From Tolypothrix sp. NIES-4075 (lineage in GTDB: Bacteria > Cyanobacteriota > Cyanobacteriia > Cyanobacteriales > Nostocaceae), in assembly GCF_002218085.1 (NCBI RefSeq), contig NZ_BDUC01000004.1, forward strand, positions 215,827 through 279,826: 64,000 nucleotides of DNA. The letters are read 5' to 3'. The notes beneath the pieces were generated by a model that was not told where the DNA came from, did not search any database, and worked only from the letters and a program-made list of their open reading frames with translations. Below, piece after piece: positions 1-8,434 of the stretch. A program made the translations under genes and the position numbers. The stretch's first letter is position 1, and each line of letters begins with the position of its first letter.

Positions 1-2
1 GT

Positions 3-83
3 CAACCATTATCGCTAACAGAGTTAGAGGTTCAAGGCGCCGAGTTAGCCCGCTTTTTGCAAGTTCCACTAGAAGGACTTTAA
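3..83 (+). CDS. C-terminal end of an unidentified protein (cut by window edge)
   Basis: An open frame runs in from the left edge and stops at TAA 81-83. Its last residues (…LTELEVQGAELARFLQVPLEGL) have the amphipathic, leucine-rich look of a real protein end. The fragment is only 26 residues, so the family cannot be named and the call itself is tentative. Confidence 0.35.
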   Translation, partial: QPLSLTELEVQGAELARFLQVPLEGL

Positions 84-351
84 AAAAGTGTGGATTTTGG
101 GAAAAGGCGATCGCGATCGCCAACTTTCCAAATACCGTGAATATTTTGTTTGTAGTCAACACTAAGAGTGACATTTTGAGCGCTCTCTGCGCTCATTACT
201 TAATTTCAAACAAATTAAATATAATGTGCCTCACAGCACTGATGGTTTAAAATAGCATTTTGACGGGTATGCTTATTACTCGTGCAGTCTTTCATGCCAC
301 ATGACCGAAGAAGTGGAATGGAAAACTAGGCGAAAATTTTTGTAAGTAACA
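84..351. other. Intergenic region before the cyclophilin gene
   Basis: AT-rich spacer with a HIP1-type double site (GGCGATCGCGATCGCC) near 104-121. It presumably holds the promoter of the downstream lipoprotein gene. No convincing -10/-35 pair or RNA gene was recognised. Confidence 0.4.
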
Positions 352-1146
352 ATGCGCTTAAAAATTCCACAGTTTTTACTTGCTCTAGTGATTGTCGGTG
401 GATTGATGTTAGGGGGATGTTCAGGGCAGCAGGCTGCTTCTAATAACGCTTCCCCATCCTCCACAGCGACCTCAGCAGCTACAGAAGCAAGCACCAAGAC
501 AACTACAGAGGCTAGCTCTGTATCTCCAAATACAAATAGTGAGAGTATCCCCGGAATGAAAGATTTACCAAGACTCGAAGGTAAGGCTACTGTGGTGATG
601 ACCGTGAAAGGTTCGCCGATTACTATCGAAGTAGACGGCACAAACGCCCCAATTACCGCTGGTAACTTCGTCGATTTGGTGCAACGGGGTGTTTATGATG
701 GGTTATCTTTCCATAGAGTAGTGCGCCAACCGCAACCGTTTGTGGCTCAAGGAGGCGATCCTAAAAGTAAAGACCCGAAAACACCAGCACAACTTTTGGG
801 AACAGGTGGTTTTGTTGACCCAAAAACTGGAACTGAGCGGACTATACCTTTAGAAATTAAGCCAAAAGGTGCCCAGCAGCCAGTATACAGCAAGACGATT
901 ACTGAAGCGCCTGTTTTGACACATAAACTTGGTGCAGTAGCAATGGCGCGATCGCAACAACCAGACTCTGCTTCCTCCCAGTTTTATTTTGCACTTGCCG
1001 ATCTCGCCTTTCTAGATGGTAACTACGCCGTATTTGGCAATGTCACCCAAGGAATGGATGTAGTTAACAAAATTCAGCAAGGCGATCGCATTGACTCGGC
1101 TAAAGTCACCCAAGGTGCAGAAAACTTGAAAAACGGCGGGAAGTAA
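352..1146 (+). CDS. Cyclophilin-type peptidyl-prolyl cis-trans isomerase, lipoprotein
   Basis: Predicted to catalyse cis/trans isomerisation of prolyl bonds in exported proteins. The N-terminus is a lipoprotein signal: a hydrophobic run followed by the lipobox MLGGC, with the lipidated Cys at 23. A Ser/Thr/Ala-rich linker covers about 25-70, and a cyclophilin domain about 77-260 follows. Cyclophilin hallmarks are visible: the 'GNFVDLVQRGVYDGLSFHRVV' region and 'SQFYFALAD'. A long loop after 'AQGGDPKSKDPKTPAQLLGT' is typical of cyanobacterial and plant lumenal cyclophilins. The protein would sit on the periplasmic face of a membrane. The start at 352 is chosen because the signal peptide begins there. 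It appears to be a single gene. Confidence 0.9.
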   Translation: MRLKIPQFLLALVIVGGLMLGGCSGQQAASNNASPSSTATSAATEASTKTTTEASSVSPNTNSESIPGMKDLPRLEGKATVVMTVKGSPITIEVDGTNAPITAGNFVDLVQRGVYDGLSFHRVVRQPQPFVAQGGDPKSKDPKTPAQLLGTGGFVDPKTGTERTIPLEIKPKGAQQPVYSKTITEAPVLTHKLGAVAMARSQQPDSASSQFYFALADLAFLDGNYAVFGNVTQGMDVVNKIQQGDRIDSAKVTQGAENLKNGGK

Positions 1147-1228
1147 AGATTGGGTAATGGGGAATAGGTAATTGGTAATGGGTAATGGGAATTGAACATT
1201 CACGCATTAGCAATAAAGTCAAATCAAA

Positions 1229-1290
1229 GTCAAATCTATGATTTATGATTTATGATTTATGACTTATGCCCCATGCCCCATGCCCCATGC
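1229..1290. repeat. Heptanucleotide repeats that supply the ketoacyl synthase start codon
   Basis: Two 7-bp arrays abut: ATGATTT units, then CCCCATG units, ending in 'CCCAATTACC'. Every unit contains ATG. Since 7 is not a multiple of 3, successive ATGs fall in different reading frames. The ketoacyl synthase frame uses the ATGs at 1259 and 1280. Confidence 0.8.
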
Positions 1291-2488
1291 CCAATTACCA
1301 GTTATCACTGGAATTGGTCTTGTTTCCGCTTTGGGTACAAGCTTAGAGGATAGTTGGCAGCAGTTAATTGCTGGTAAATCTGGAATTAAATTACATCAAC
1401 CATTTCCAGGTTTAGAACCATGTCCTCTAGGTTTGATTGGTAAGCAACCAGTTGAGTTAAGAATGCTGACTCAGATGGTTGTTGCTTCGGCTTTGAAAGA
1501 TGCCCGGTTAATTCAGCCTTTGCCTGATTGTGGCGTTGTCATCGGCTCAAGTCGCAGTCATCAAGCTTCGTGGGAAAAGATGGCAAGGGAGAGGGGAGGA
1601 TGGGGGGACAGGGGAGACAAGGGAGACAAACAGACAAGGAGACAATTCTTTCTCCCCATCCCCCCATCCCCCCATCCTCTTTCTTGGTTGGATACTTTGC
1701 CGCATATGAATGCGATCGCCGCAGCGCGACAAATCGGGGCAACAGGGATAGTTTTAGCACCGATGGCTGCATGTGCTACAGGAATTTGGGCGATCGCTCA
1801 AGCAGCTTTACTCATACAAACTGGGCAATGTCAGCGAGTAATTGCCGGCGCAGTCGAAGCACCGATTACACCGCTAACAATAACTGGGTTTCAGCAAATG
1901 GGTGCAAGCGCCCAAACTGGGGCTTATCCGTTTGATAAACACCGCGAAGGCTTGGTTTTAGGCGAAGGTGCCGCTGTGTTTGTCTTGGAATCAGCAGAGT
2001 TAGCAAAACAGCGTCAAGCAAAAATATATGGTCAAGTTCTCGGTTTTGGCTTGACAGCGGATGCATATCATGCTTACGAGCTAGAGCCGGAGGGAAGAAG
2101 TGCGATCGCTTGTATAAAGCAATGTTTAGAACGCAGTCACTTGACCTTCTCGGATATAAATTACATTCATGCTCACGGTACGGGTACTCAGATGAATGAC
2201 CGGATAGAAAGTATGGTGATACAGCGGTTATTTCCGAAAAATGTAGCAGTTAGTTCTACAAAAGGCGCTACAGGTCATAGTTTAGGAGCATCGGGAGCTT
2301 TGGGTGTGGGTTTTTCATTATTGGCATTAAAGAATCAAACTTTACCGCCTTGTGTAGGATTGAAAGAGGCTGATTTTGATTTAGATTTCGTAACGACAGC
2401 GCGTGAAGCTGAAATTCGGCAAGTGTTATGTTTGAGTTTTGGGTTTGGCGGACAAAATGCGGCGATCGCGTTGGCTAAGGAGTTTTAA
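1259..2488 (+). CDS. Beta-ketoacyl-ACP synthase (KAS II-like)
   Basis: Condensing enzyme of the thiolase fold, predicted to join malonyl-ACP to an acyl chain in fatty-acid or related synthesis. The nucleophile lies in 'MAACATGIW' (Cys172); the two active-site His are in 'HAHGTGT' and 'GHSLGASGAL'. It differs from canonical FabF in sequence, so it may be a specialised paralogue. A low-complexity stretch at about residues 110-141 (ARERGGWGDRGDKGDK…) is encoded by an intergenic-type repeat inserted in frame (1586-1682). The family normally passes directly from the 'SH…WE' region to 'LPHMNAIA'. The start is uncertain: ATG 1259 and ATG 1280 are both in frame within a 7-bp array, and 1280 gives the more usual N-terminus (MPHAQLPVITGIG). 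Confidence 0.85.
   Translation: MTYAPCPMPHAQLPVITGIGLVSALGTSLEDSWQQLIAGKSGIKLHQPFPGLEPCPLGLIGKQPVELRMLTQMVVASALKDARLIQPLPDCGVVIGSSRSHQASWEKMARERGGWGDRGDKGDKQTRRQFFLPIPPSPHPLSWLDTLPHMNAIAAARQIGATGIVLAPMAACATGIWAIAQAALLIQTGQCQRVIAGAVEAPITPLTITGFQQMGASAQTGAYPFDKHREGLVLGEGAAVFVLESAELAKQRQAKIYGQVLGFGLTADAYHAYELEPEGRSAIACIKQCLERSHLTFSDINYIHAHGTGTQMNDRIESMVIQRLFPKNVAVSSTKGATGHSLGASGALGVGFSLLALKNQTLPPCVGLKEADFDLDFVTTAREAEIRQVLCLSFGFGGQNAAIALAKEF
1586..1682. repeat. In-frame G-rich/C-rich repeat inside the ketoacyl synthase gene
   Basis: A purine-rich GGGGAGACAAGG-like run followed by CCCCATCCCCCCATCC. The same kind of sequence occurs between genes elsewhere in the window (40390-40440, 49212-49262). 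It keeps the host frame and adds about 32 residues. Confidence 0.75.
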
Positions 2489-2607
2489 GATTCACCTAAA
2501 AGTCGCACAGGAAAGCCTTGTCCAATTGCATTTCGATAAAGTGGACTGTCTAGCGTCCACAATTGGGCATCCAAGGATTCTGCTAAAGCCAGATAACCTA
2601 TAGGGTT
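2485..2607 (-). pseudogene. C-terminal remnant of a PIN-domain (VapC-type) toxin gene
   Basis: The reverse strand encodes a 40-residue open fragment containing 'LALAESLDAQLWTLDSPL' and ending 'GQGFPVRLLGES' before a stop. The 'ALAE-LDA-L-T-D' pattern is the C-terminal half of PIN-domain ribonucleases. An in-frame stop interrupts it at 2608-2610, and the upstream sequence continues PIN-like coding only in another frame. No antitoxin gene is present. The stop codon overlaps that of the ketoacyl synthase gene tail to tail. Confidence 0.65.
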
Positions 2608-2693
2608 TCAATATCTTCCTTTGAAGCGATCGCCCAACGTGCGAAAATCGATATCATAATAAAAGTCGATAAAACTTAAAATTTATTTACCAA

Positions 2694-4187
2694 ATGCTGA
2701 TTTCCTCCTCTGGCTTGTCCAAGGTAAAAGACTCAGTAACAGAAAAAATTTTCTTCGGCAACGAACCCTCTGCCGAGTTACTTGCCATTCTTACGATTTA
2801 CTTAGTCCAAGGAATCTTAGGTTTGGGGCGTTTAGCCGTCAGCTTTTTCCTTAAAGATCAACTGGGACTAACTCCGGCTCAGGTTTCAGTACTAATGGGC
2901 ATTGTCGCTATACCTTGGATTATCAAACCACTGTTTGGTTTTATGTCCGATGGCTTGCCAATTTTTGGCTATCGACGACGCCCATACTTGGTTTTATCGG
3001 GGCTACTCGGAGCAATTTCTTGGGTGAGCCTCGCAACAATTGTTCATACTGCCTGGGCAGCTACTAGCGCGATCGCTCTTGGTTCTTTATCTGTTGCCGT
3101 CAGTGATGTCATAGTTGACTCACTGGTTGTCGAACGGGCAAGAGGAGAATCTCAAGCAAAAGCTGGTTCCCTACAATCCCTTACCTGGGGTACTGTAGCC
3201 CTAGGGGGTTTGATCACGGCTTACTTTAGCGGAATGCTTTTAGAGCATTTCACTACCCGCAATATATTTTTGATGACAGCCTCATTTCCCCTCATCGTTT
3301 CCGGGGTAGCTTGGTTGATTGCGGAAACACCCGCAAGCAAAACCCAACATCATAGGCAGTTGCCCACCCTTCGCACGCACCAAGACGAAGACTGCCTCAC
3401 CAAGGAAAATAACAATAGCAACTTTTCAACAATCAAGCATCAATTAAGCCAATTACGCAAAGCCATTTCTCAAAAAGCGATTTGGCTACCAACAGCGTTT
3501 CTCTTCATCTTGCTAGCAACGCCAAGCGCTGAATCAGCCTTTTTCTTTTTCACTACTAACGAACTGCACTTTCAACCAGAATTTTTAGGACGAGTTCATC
3601 TGGTGACGAGTATTGCTTCTCTAGTTGGTGTCTGGATTTTTCAGCGTTTCCTGAAAACTGTACCGTTTCGCGTCATCTTTGGCTGGAGTACCGTTATTTC
3701 CACAGTTTTGGGAATGACGATGCTGCTGCTGGTAACTCACACAAATCGGGCTTTGGGTATAGATGACCACTGGTTTAGTATCAGTGATAGTCTCATTATC
3801 ACAGTGATGGGGCAAATTGCTTATATGCCAGTGTTGGTGCTAGCAGCGAGGCTTTGTCCCCCAGGAGTAGAAGCGACATTATTTGCCCTCTTGATGTCGA
3901 TCACAAACTTAGGCAAAGTGGTTTCCCAGGAATTAGGGGCAGTCTTAATGCATCAGCTAGGCATTACCGAGACAAACTTCGATGCTATGTGGCTGTTAGT
4001 AGTCATTGCTAACCTTAGTAACCTTTTACCATTGCCATTCCTCAGCTGGCTGCCGACTGCGGACTCACTAGGCGAAACAGCAAAAACATTGCCGCCAGCA
4101 TCAGCAAACAATACAAAAGAAGCGTTTGTCCCTGATTTGATGCCTGAATTGATGATGCGAGAACCAGAGTCAGAACTAGTTGAATAG
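2694..4187 (+). CDS. Folate-biopterin transporter (BT1 family, MFS)
   Basis: Integral membrane carrier of the BT1 family (folate/pteridine transporters known from trypanosomatids, plants and cyanobacteria). The 497 residues show about 12 hydrophobic segments in two halves. A hydrophilic loop at about 215-260 contains a charged stretch (QHHRQLPTLRTHQDEDC). N-terminal family signatures are visible: 'YLVQGILGLGRLAVSFFLKD', 'IPWIIKPLFGFMSDG' and the basic cluster 'YRRRPYL'. The C-terminal tail is acidic and probably cytoplasmic. The substrate is inferred from the family. The start ATG at 2694 precedes a short soluble N-terminus. Confidence 0.88.
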   Translation: MLISSSGLSKVKDSVTEKIFFGNEPSAELLAILTIYLVQGILGLGRLAVSFFLKDQLGLTPAQVSVLMGIVAIPWIIKPLFGFMSDGLPIFGYRRRPYLVLSGLLGAISWVSLATIVHTAWAATSAIALGSLSVAVSDVIVDSLVVERARGESQAKAGSLQSLTWGTVALGGLITAYFSGMLLEHFTTRNIFLMTASFPLIVSGVAWLIAETPASKTQHHRQLPTLRTHQDEDCLTKENNNSNFSTIKHQLSQLRKAISQKAIWLPTAFLFILLATPSAESAFFFFTTNELHFQPEFLGRVHLVTSIASLVGVWIFQRFLKTVPFRVIFGWSTVISTVLGMTMLLLVTHTNRALGIDDHWFSISDSLIITVMGQIAYMPVLVLAARLCPPGVEATLFALLMSITNLGKVVSQELGAVLMHQLGITETNFDAMWLLVVIANLSNLLPLPFLSWLPTADSLGETAKTLPPASANNTKEAFVPDLMPELMMREPESELVE

Positions 4188-4235
4188 GAAGGATTAGGAA
4201 GAAAGAAGACGAAGAAGACAACGGATCGCACAAAG

Positions 4236-4261
4236 TAGTAGGGGCGGGGTTTCCCCGCCCA
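4236..4261. repeat. Short palindrome (GGGGCGGGGTTTCCCCGCCC)
   Basis: GC-rich inverted repeat with 8-bp arms between two + strand genes. It is a dispersed cyanobacterial-type palindrome and could act as a transcript end, but no T-run follows. Confidence 0.6.
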
Positions 4262-4359
4262 ATGCAATATGATGCGATCGCAATTATGCGGGCACTTTGC
4301 GCCATCGCGCCCAATTTATAATCCCAAATTCTAACTATCAAATATAAAACAAAATTATT

Positions 4360-5862
4360 ATGCAGAGTTTTCAACTTTACGAACACGCTTCGACAATTCC
4401 TGATAAATCTTACACTCGCGGAGATTGGCAAGAAGGATATCAATCTCTCAAAGAAGAATTTGATTATTGGATTGATGATATTGAAGGAGAAATTCCGCCA
4501 GAACTAAACGGTACGCTGTTTAGAAATGGTCCGGGATTATTAGATGTAAATGGGCAACACATTCATCATCCGTTTGATGGTGATGGAATGATTAGCCGGA
4601 TTTCATTCTCCAATGGTCGCGCTCACTTTCGCAACCGTTTTATCCGCACACAAGCTTATTTAGAAGAACAAAAAGCTGGCAAAATTCTTTATCGCGGGGT
4701 CTTTGGTACGCAAAAACCCGGCGGTTGGTTAGCTAATATCTTCGACTTTAAACTGAAAAATATTGCTAACACCAATGTTATTTATTGGGGTGATAAACTA
4801 TTGGCACTCTGGGAAGCAGCAGAGCCTCATCTTCTCGATCCCCACACGTTGGAAACTTTAGGTAAAGAGCACTTTAACGGTGTTTTGTCAGAAGGTGAAG
4901 CTTTCGGCGCACATCCACGCTTCGATCCAAGTTCTGCTAGAGATAACGGTGCTACTTGTTTGGTAAACTTTTCAATCAAGCCGGGACTATCCACGACAAT
5001 TACAATTTTCGAGTTAGATACAACTGGCAAGATTGTCAGAAAACACGCTCATAGTGTTCCGGGTTTTTGTTTCATCCACGATTTTGTCATTACACCCAAT
5101 TACTGCATACTCTTTCAAAATCCTGTCGCTTTTAATCCGATACCTTTCGCTTTGGGAATTCGTGGTGCAGGTGAATGTATTAAGTTTCAGCCAAATCAGC
5201 CAACTCAGATTATAATCATTTCCCGCAATCCCCAAGAAAAGGAAATACAAATTCTAGAAACTCAGTCAGGTTTTGTCTTCCACCACGCTAATGCTTTTGA
5301 GCAAGGCGACGAAATTGTTGTAGACTCAATTTGCTACGAATCTTTGCCAGAAGTCGAACCTGAAAGCGATTTTCGCCAAGTTGAGTTTGAAGCACTTTCA
5401 CCCGGACATTTGTGGCGGTTTCATCTCAACCTTAAGGATAAGACGGTGCGACGGGATTTGTTAGTAGACAGGTGTTGTGAGTTTCCCAGCGTGCATCAAG
5501 ATAAAGTCGGACATCCCTATCGTTATTTATACATGGGTGCGGCTGATGCTAAAACGGGTAATGCACCTTTGCAAGCTTTTGTCAAGGTAGATTTAGAATC
5601 TGGGGAAAAACAACTTTGGAGTGCTGCTGTGCGTGGGTTTGTCAGTGAGCCGATTTTTGTACCGCGTCCAGGTTCTGACAAAGAAGATGATGGCTGGGTG
5701 CTAGCTTTAGTTTATGATTCGACTCATCACCGTTCAGATGTGGTGATTTTAGATGCTAGTGATTTCAATAAAAGACCAGTTGCACGACTGCATCTAAAAC
5801 ATCATATTCCCTATGGTTTGCATGGCAGCTTTACGAATGAAGTGTTTGCACCACTTAATTGA
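4360..5862 (+). CDS. Carotenoid oxygenase (apocarotenoid-cleaving dioxygenase family)
   Basis: Non-haem iron enzyme of the RPE65/CCD family, predicted to cleave a double bond of a carotenoid or apocarotenoid to aldehyde products. The four iron-ligand His of the seven-blade propeller are all visible: 'HPRFD' (185), 'IHDFVIT' (240), 'HHANAF' (308 or 309) and 'LHGSFTNEVF' (488). 'LFRNGPG' and 'HPFDGDGMI' near 50-75 are further family signatures. The length of 500 is normal for the family. The exact substrate (beta-apo-carotenal versus a full-length carotenoid) cannot be decided from sequence. It appears monocistronic. Confidence 0.92.
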   Translation: MQSFQLYEHASTIPDKSYTRGDWQEGYQSLKEEFDYWIDDIEGEIPPELNGTLFRNGPGLLDVNGQHIHHPFDGDGMISRISFSNGRAHFRNRFIRTQAYLEEQKAGKILYRGVFGTQKPGGWLANIFDFKLKNIANTNVIYWGDKLLALWEAAEPHLLDPHTLETLGKEHFNGVLSEGEAFGAHPRFDPSSARDNGATCLVNFSIKPGLSTTITIFELDTTGKIVRKHAHSVPGFCFIHDFVITPNYCILFQNPVAFNPIPFALGIRGAGECIKFQPNQPTQIIIISRNPQEKEIQILETQSGFVFHHANAFEQGDEIVVDSICYESLPEVEPESDFRQVEFEALSPGHLWRFHLNLKDKTVRRDLLVDRCCEFPSVHQDKVGHPYRYLYMGAADAKTGNAPLQAFVKVDLESGEKQLWSAAVRGFVSEPIFVPRPGSDKEDDGWVLALVYDSTHHRSDVVILDASDFNKRPVARLHLKHHIPYGLHGSFTNEVFAPLN

Positions 5863-6352
5863 GAAATGAGCATAGGTAGATCGCCCATGAACAGATTTTA
5901 GTATTTATCAGGGGCGATCGCTTTTCAACTAGAGAATAAAATATCGTGCGATCGCCAGCGCCACAACCAACGTCAGATAAAATGGATACACGCTATAGAA
6001 CATGGTATTACCCAAGACTTAATTGATGGGGGAATTCCTGAGTCACAAATCGTACTATCTTTTTTGCCTGAAACATCAATCGCTATAACTGCTTAAAAGA
6101 AAAAAATTCTTAACAAGCGGCGTTGCTGAATGACCGGTAGAGATGTAGCTTGTTATGCCTCTACCCGATTGTGTATTACATTCAATTAAAAAACCCTTTA
6201 GTTAGTAACTTAGAAAACCAAAACAAGCCTCTGCTAAACGGTATATATATACATTCGCGTAATATTGGCTCTTTAGAATGAGGGATCTACAATATTAGCT
6301 TTCTAAACTGATACCTGTAGATTTACGTGATGCGCGTCATCAAATTTAACTT
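5863..6352. other. Intergenic region with a xisI remnant and a degenerate palindrome
   Basis: It holds two HIP1 sites, a xisI 3' fragment (5974-6096), a decayed copy of the GTAGAGACG palindrome (about 6141-6170) and an AT-rich stretch with TATATATATA near 6243 that may belong to the promoter of the next gene. Confidence 0.6.
5974..6096 (+). pseudogene. C-terminal remnant of a xisI-type gene
   Basis: In one frame the sequence reads 'IKWIHAIEHGITQDLIDGG' then 'IPESQIVLSFLPE', ending at TAA 6094-6096. This is the C-terminal pattern of XisI (fdxN element excision controlling factor) proteins, which have KIWIQ…TE.GIA.EL…GIP..DIVLGF. The upstream part is lost, with no start or N-terminal sequence. 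XisH/XisI pairs are common and mobile in heterocystous cyanobacteria. Confidence 0.65.
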
Positions 6353-7120
6353 ATGGCTAGTAAAACAGATAACAAAACTGCTGCTCATAACGAAGATTCA
6401 AGTAAAAAAACGTCTCAGAAGAATGCAGCAGATACAACAAATGACAGTAACGATAGCCAAGAGCTAGATTCACTGATTTCTACCCTAGAGGGAGATTTAT
6501 CTGCATTAGACAACGATGCTGCTTTCAGTTTGCTGGATCATTGGTATGACGCTTTACATAAAGCTTCGGAACCAGAAATCAAAGAAATAGCGACTAACCT
6601 CAAGGATTTAAAAAAACTCCTCAAAAGTGGTAAAGCTACTGGTCATGAAATTGGTGAGATACTGAGTGAAATTGGCGAACAAACAGCTGAGGTTTCCTCT
6701 GATGCACCTAAGGGTTTGAAAACTCCAATCAAAAAATTGGGTACTCAACTAAGAAAAATAGGCACTTCATTAGGCAAAGCGGAAGACAAAGAGCATATTG
6801 AACACATTGAGTCTCTGGTAGAAACACTTGAAGGCGATTTAACTTCAATTGATTCTGAGACGGCTGTTGGTGCGATCGACGAGTGGTACAATTTACTACA
6901 CAAGTCGGATGACGAGAATATCAAAGAAATCGCTAATGAACTTAAGAAACTCAAGCAACTTTTAAAGCGCAGCAATCCCAAAGGTGCTGATATAGGTGAG
7001 GTACTCATCTTACTTGGCGAACAAACTCAAGAAGCCGGAAAAGAAGCTCCACGGGGAATTAAAGGTCCAGTTCAAAGATTGGGTAAACTACTGAGTAAAG
7101 CTGGTAAATCTTTAGAGTAA
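6353..7120 (+). CDS. Uncharacterised soluble protein with two tandem copies of a ~110-residue domain
   Basis: Family not recognised. After a polar N-terminal tail of about 35 residues rich in Lys, Asn, Ser and Thr, the protein consists of two copies of the same helical domain. Copy 1 (about 37-145) has 'LDSLISTLEGDLSALD', 'DHWYDALHK' and 'LKDLKKLLKSGKATG'. Copy 2 (about 150-255) has 'IESLVETLEGDLTSID', 'DEWYNLLHK' and 'LKKLKQLLKRSNPKG'. Both end in a 'GEQT-E---AP-G-K-P---LG--L-K-G-SL' module. There is no signal peptide, membrane segment or catalytic motif. A coiled-coil or structural role is possible. Confidence 0.75.
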   Translation: MASKTDNKTAAHNEDSSKKTSQKNAADTTNDSNDSQELDSLISTLEGDLSALDNDAAFSLLDHWYDALHKASEPEIKEIATNLKDLKKLLKSGKATGHEIGEILSEIGEQTAEVSSDAPKGLKTPIKKLGTQLRKIGTSLGKAEDKEHIEHIESLVETLEGDLTSIDSETAVGAIDEWYNLLHKSDDENIKEIANELKKLKQLLKRSNPKGADIGEVLILLGEQTQEAGKEAPRGIKGPVQRLGKLLSKAGKSLE

Positions 7121-7657
7121 ATTTCTGTTGTTAACTTGACATTTTATACTGATGAATAATCATTGCTTTTGTCAATTATATTGCAGAGGTGATGATTTTT
7201 TTATATCGAGTAATCAAAAATAGCTGCAACCAAGGCGATCGCACGATTACTGTAATTAGACAAAGCATTTCTTCAGCAAAATCGTCACAAAACTTACTAT
7301 ACGATCGGGTAATCCTTGCCTCATATAGTAATGCCAACGTACCACCGCAAAAAAGGGGAACAATTGTAATGTTAAAAAATGCAATAACAGTGATTAAGCC
7401 AATTCATCAGCAGTTATAATCAGGAGATTCGGATAAAAATTAGTCAAAACAGTTTATTAACCGAAAATTACACCGATAATTCTGTTTGCTCTGTGTCTTG
7501 ACGATAAAAGCCGATATTGTCTGAGGCTCAACGAAGATCCTATTGGTGATTCAAAAACCCCATGTCTTCAATGAAAATGCTGTTACTGTTAGCAAAATAC
7601 CTGTGTGAAGACATAGGGTAGTTCAGTTACTCAATAATACAGAGTGCAACACCACTT
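7121..7657. other. Intergenic region before cop23 with an inverted repeat
   Basis: AT-rich spacer. A 76-codon open frame at 7189-7419 has no RBS, domain or plausible composition and is not accepted as a gene. The only clear structure is the inverted repeat at 7557-7619. Confidence 0.5.
7557..7619. promoter_or_regulatory. 14-bp inverted repeat upstream of the COP23-type gene
   Basis: Arms ACCCCATGTCTTCA (7557-7570) and TGAAGACATAGGGT (7606-7619) match at 13 of 14 positions around a 35-nt centre. It lies 38 nt before the COP23-type start, so it could fold in the leader or be a short insertion element. Confidence 0.45.
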
Positions 7658-8191
7658 ATGAAAATCCAGCCTTTTGTCCAGATATTGACAGGATTAGCGA
7701 TCGCTTTGGGTGTAACTCCATCGTTCAATCAACCCAGCTACGCTATAGGCATAATATTTTACTGCGACCAAAGCAATAGTACACCCACAACATTTGTTCG
7801 CACTGAAGATGGGAAGAAACTGCCATTTATTCGATGGGTTGGTAACTATGGTTCATCCCAAGAGTGGACACCCGAAAAACGCTGTCAAGAAGTATCTCGA
7901 AGATTTCAGATTAACTATGAAAGAGGTACTTTCAAACATATCATCACGGGAGCGATCAGAGGAGTACCAGTCATTTGCGCGGCCAGATCGCAAAGCGATC
8001 GTTGTACAGATAGAACATTGTTATTTAGTCTTAAACCAGGTACTAACCCTAATGATACCTTACGAAAGCTATTAGACCGTCGTGCCTTGGCGGCAGGAAA
8101 CGCACTAGATGAAAGTGGGGGTAACAAACGCATCTATATTGACTTAGATAGGTATCTGAACATATTAAACAATAAGTTCATCCCCAAATAA
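7658..8191 (+). CDS. COP23-domain protein (circadian oscillating protein family), exported
   Basis: Matches the COP23 family, named from a membrane-associated protein of a Cyanothece/Synechococcus strain whose abundance follows the day cycle. Its function is unknown. An N-terminal signal peptide (about 1-30) is followed by the domain with 'FYCDQSN', 'TPTTFVRT', 'FIRWVGNYG', 'TPEKRCQEVSRRFQ', 'PVICAARS' and 'LFSLKPGTNP'. Three Cys (YC, RC, IC) plus one in 'DRCTD' would allow disulfides outside the cytoplasm. The length of 177 is typical. An inverted repeat sits just upstream. Confidence 0.8.
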   Translation: MKIQPFVQILTGLAIALGVTPSFNQPSYAIGIIFYCDQSNSTPTTFVRTEDGKKLPFIRWVGNYGSSQEWTPEKRCQEVSRRFQINYERGTFKHIITGAIRGVPVICAARSQSDRCTDRTLLFSLKPGTNPNDTLRKLLDRRALAAGNALDESGGNKRIYIDLDRYLNILNNKFIPK

Positions 8192-8434
8192 GCGTTCGTC
8201 TGCGTCGTTTAAGTATTGCACACAAATAAGTTACCACCTGATATCATAACCGCTAGCCTTAATTATCAAGGTTGCTCGCAAATAAAACAGGTAATTTGTT
8301 TATGCACGATTGATCAAAATATCAAGAGGCAATTAATCACTTCTGGAGTCTACACAAACAGAGAGTTTATGTAAGTGGAATTACTAAATAAATTGGCATA
8401 AGTTGACACTGGTCTTTTTGTTGGTGGGTTACCA

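Noticed and set aside
7189..7419. 76-codon ORF before cop23
   Set aside because: No ribosome site, no recognisable domain; starts in AT-rich sequence and looks like chance.
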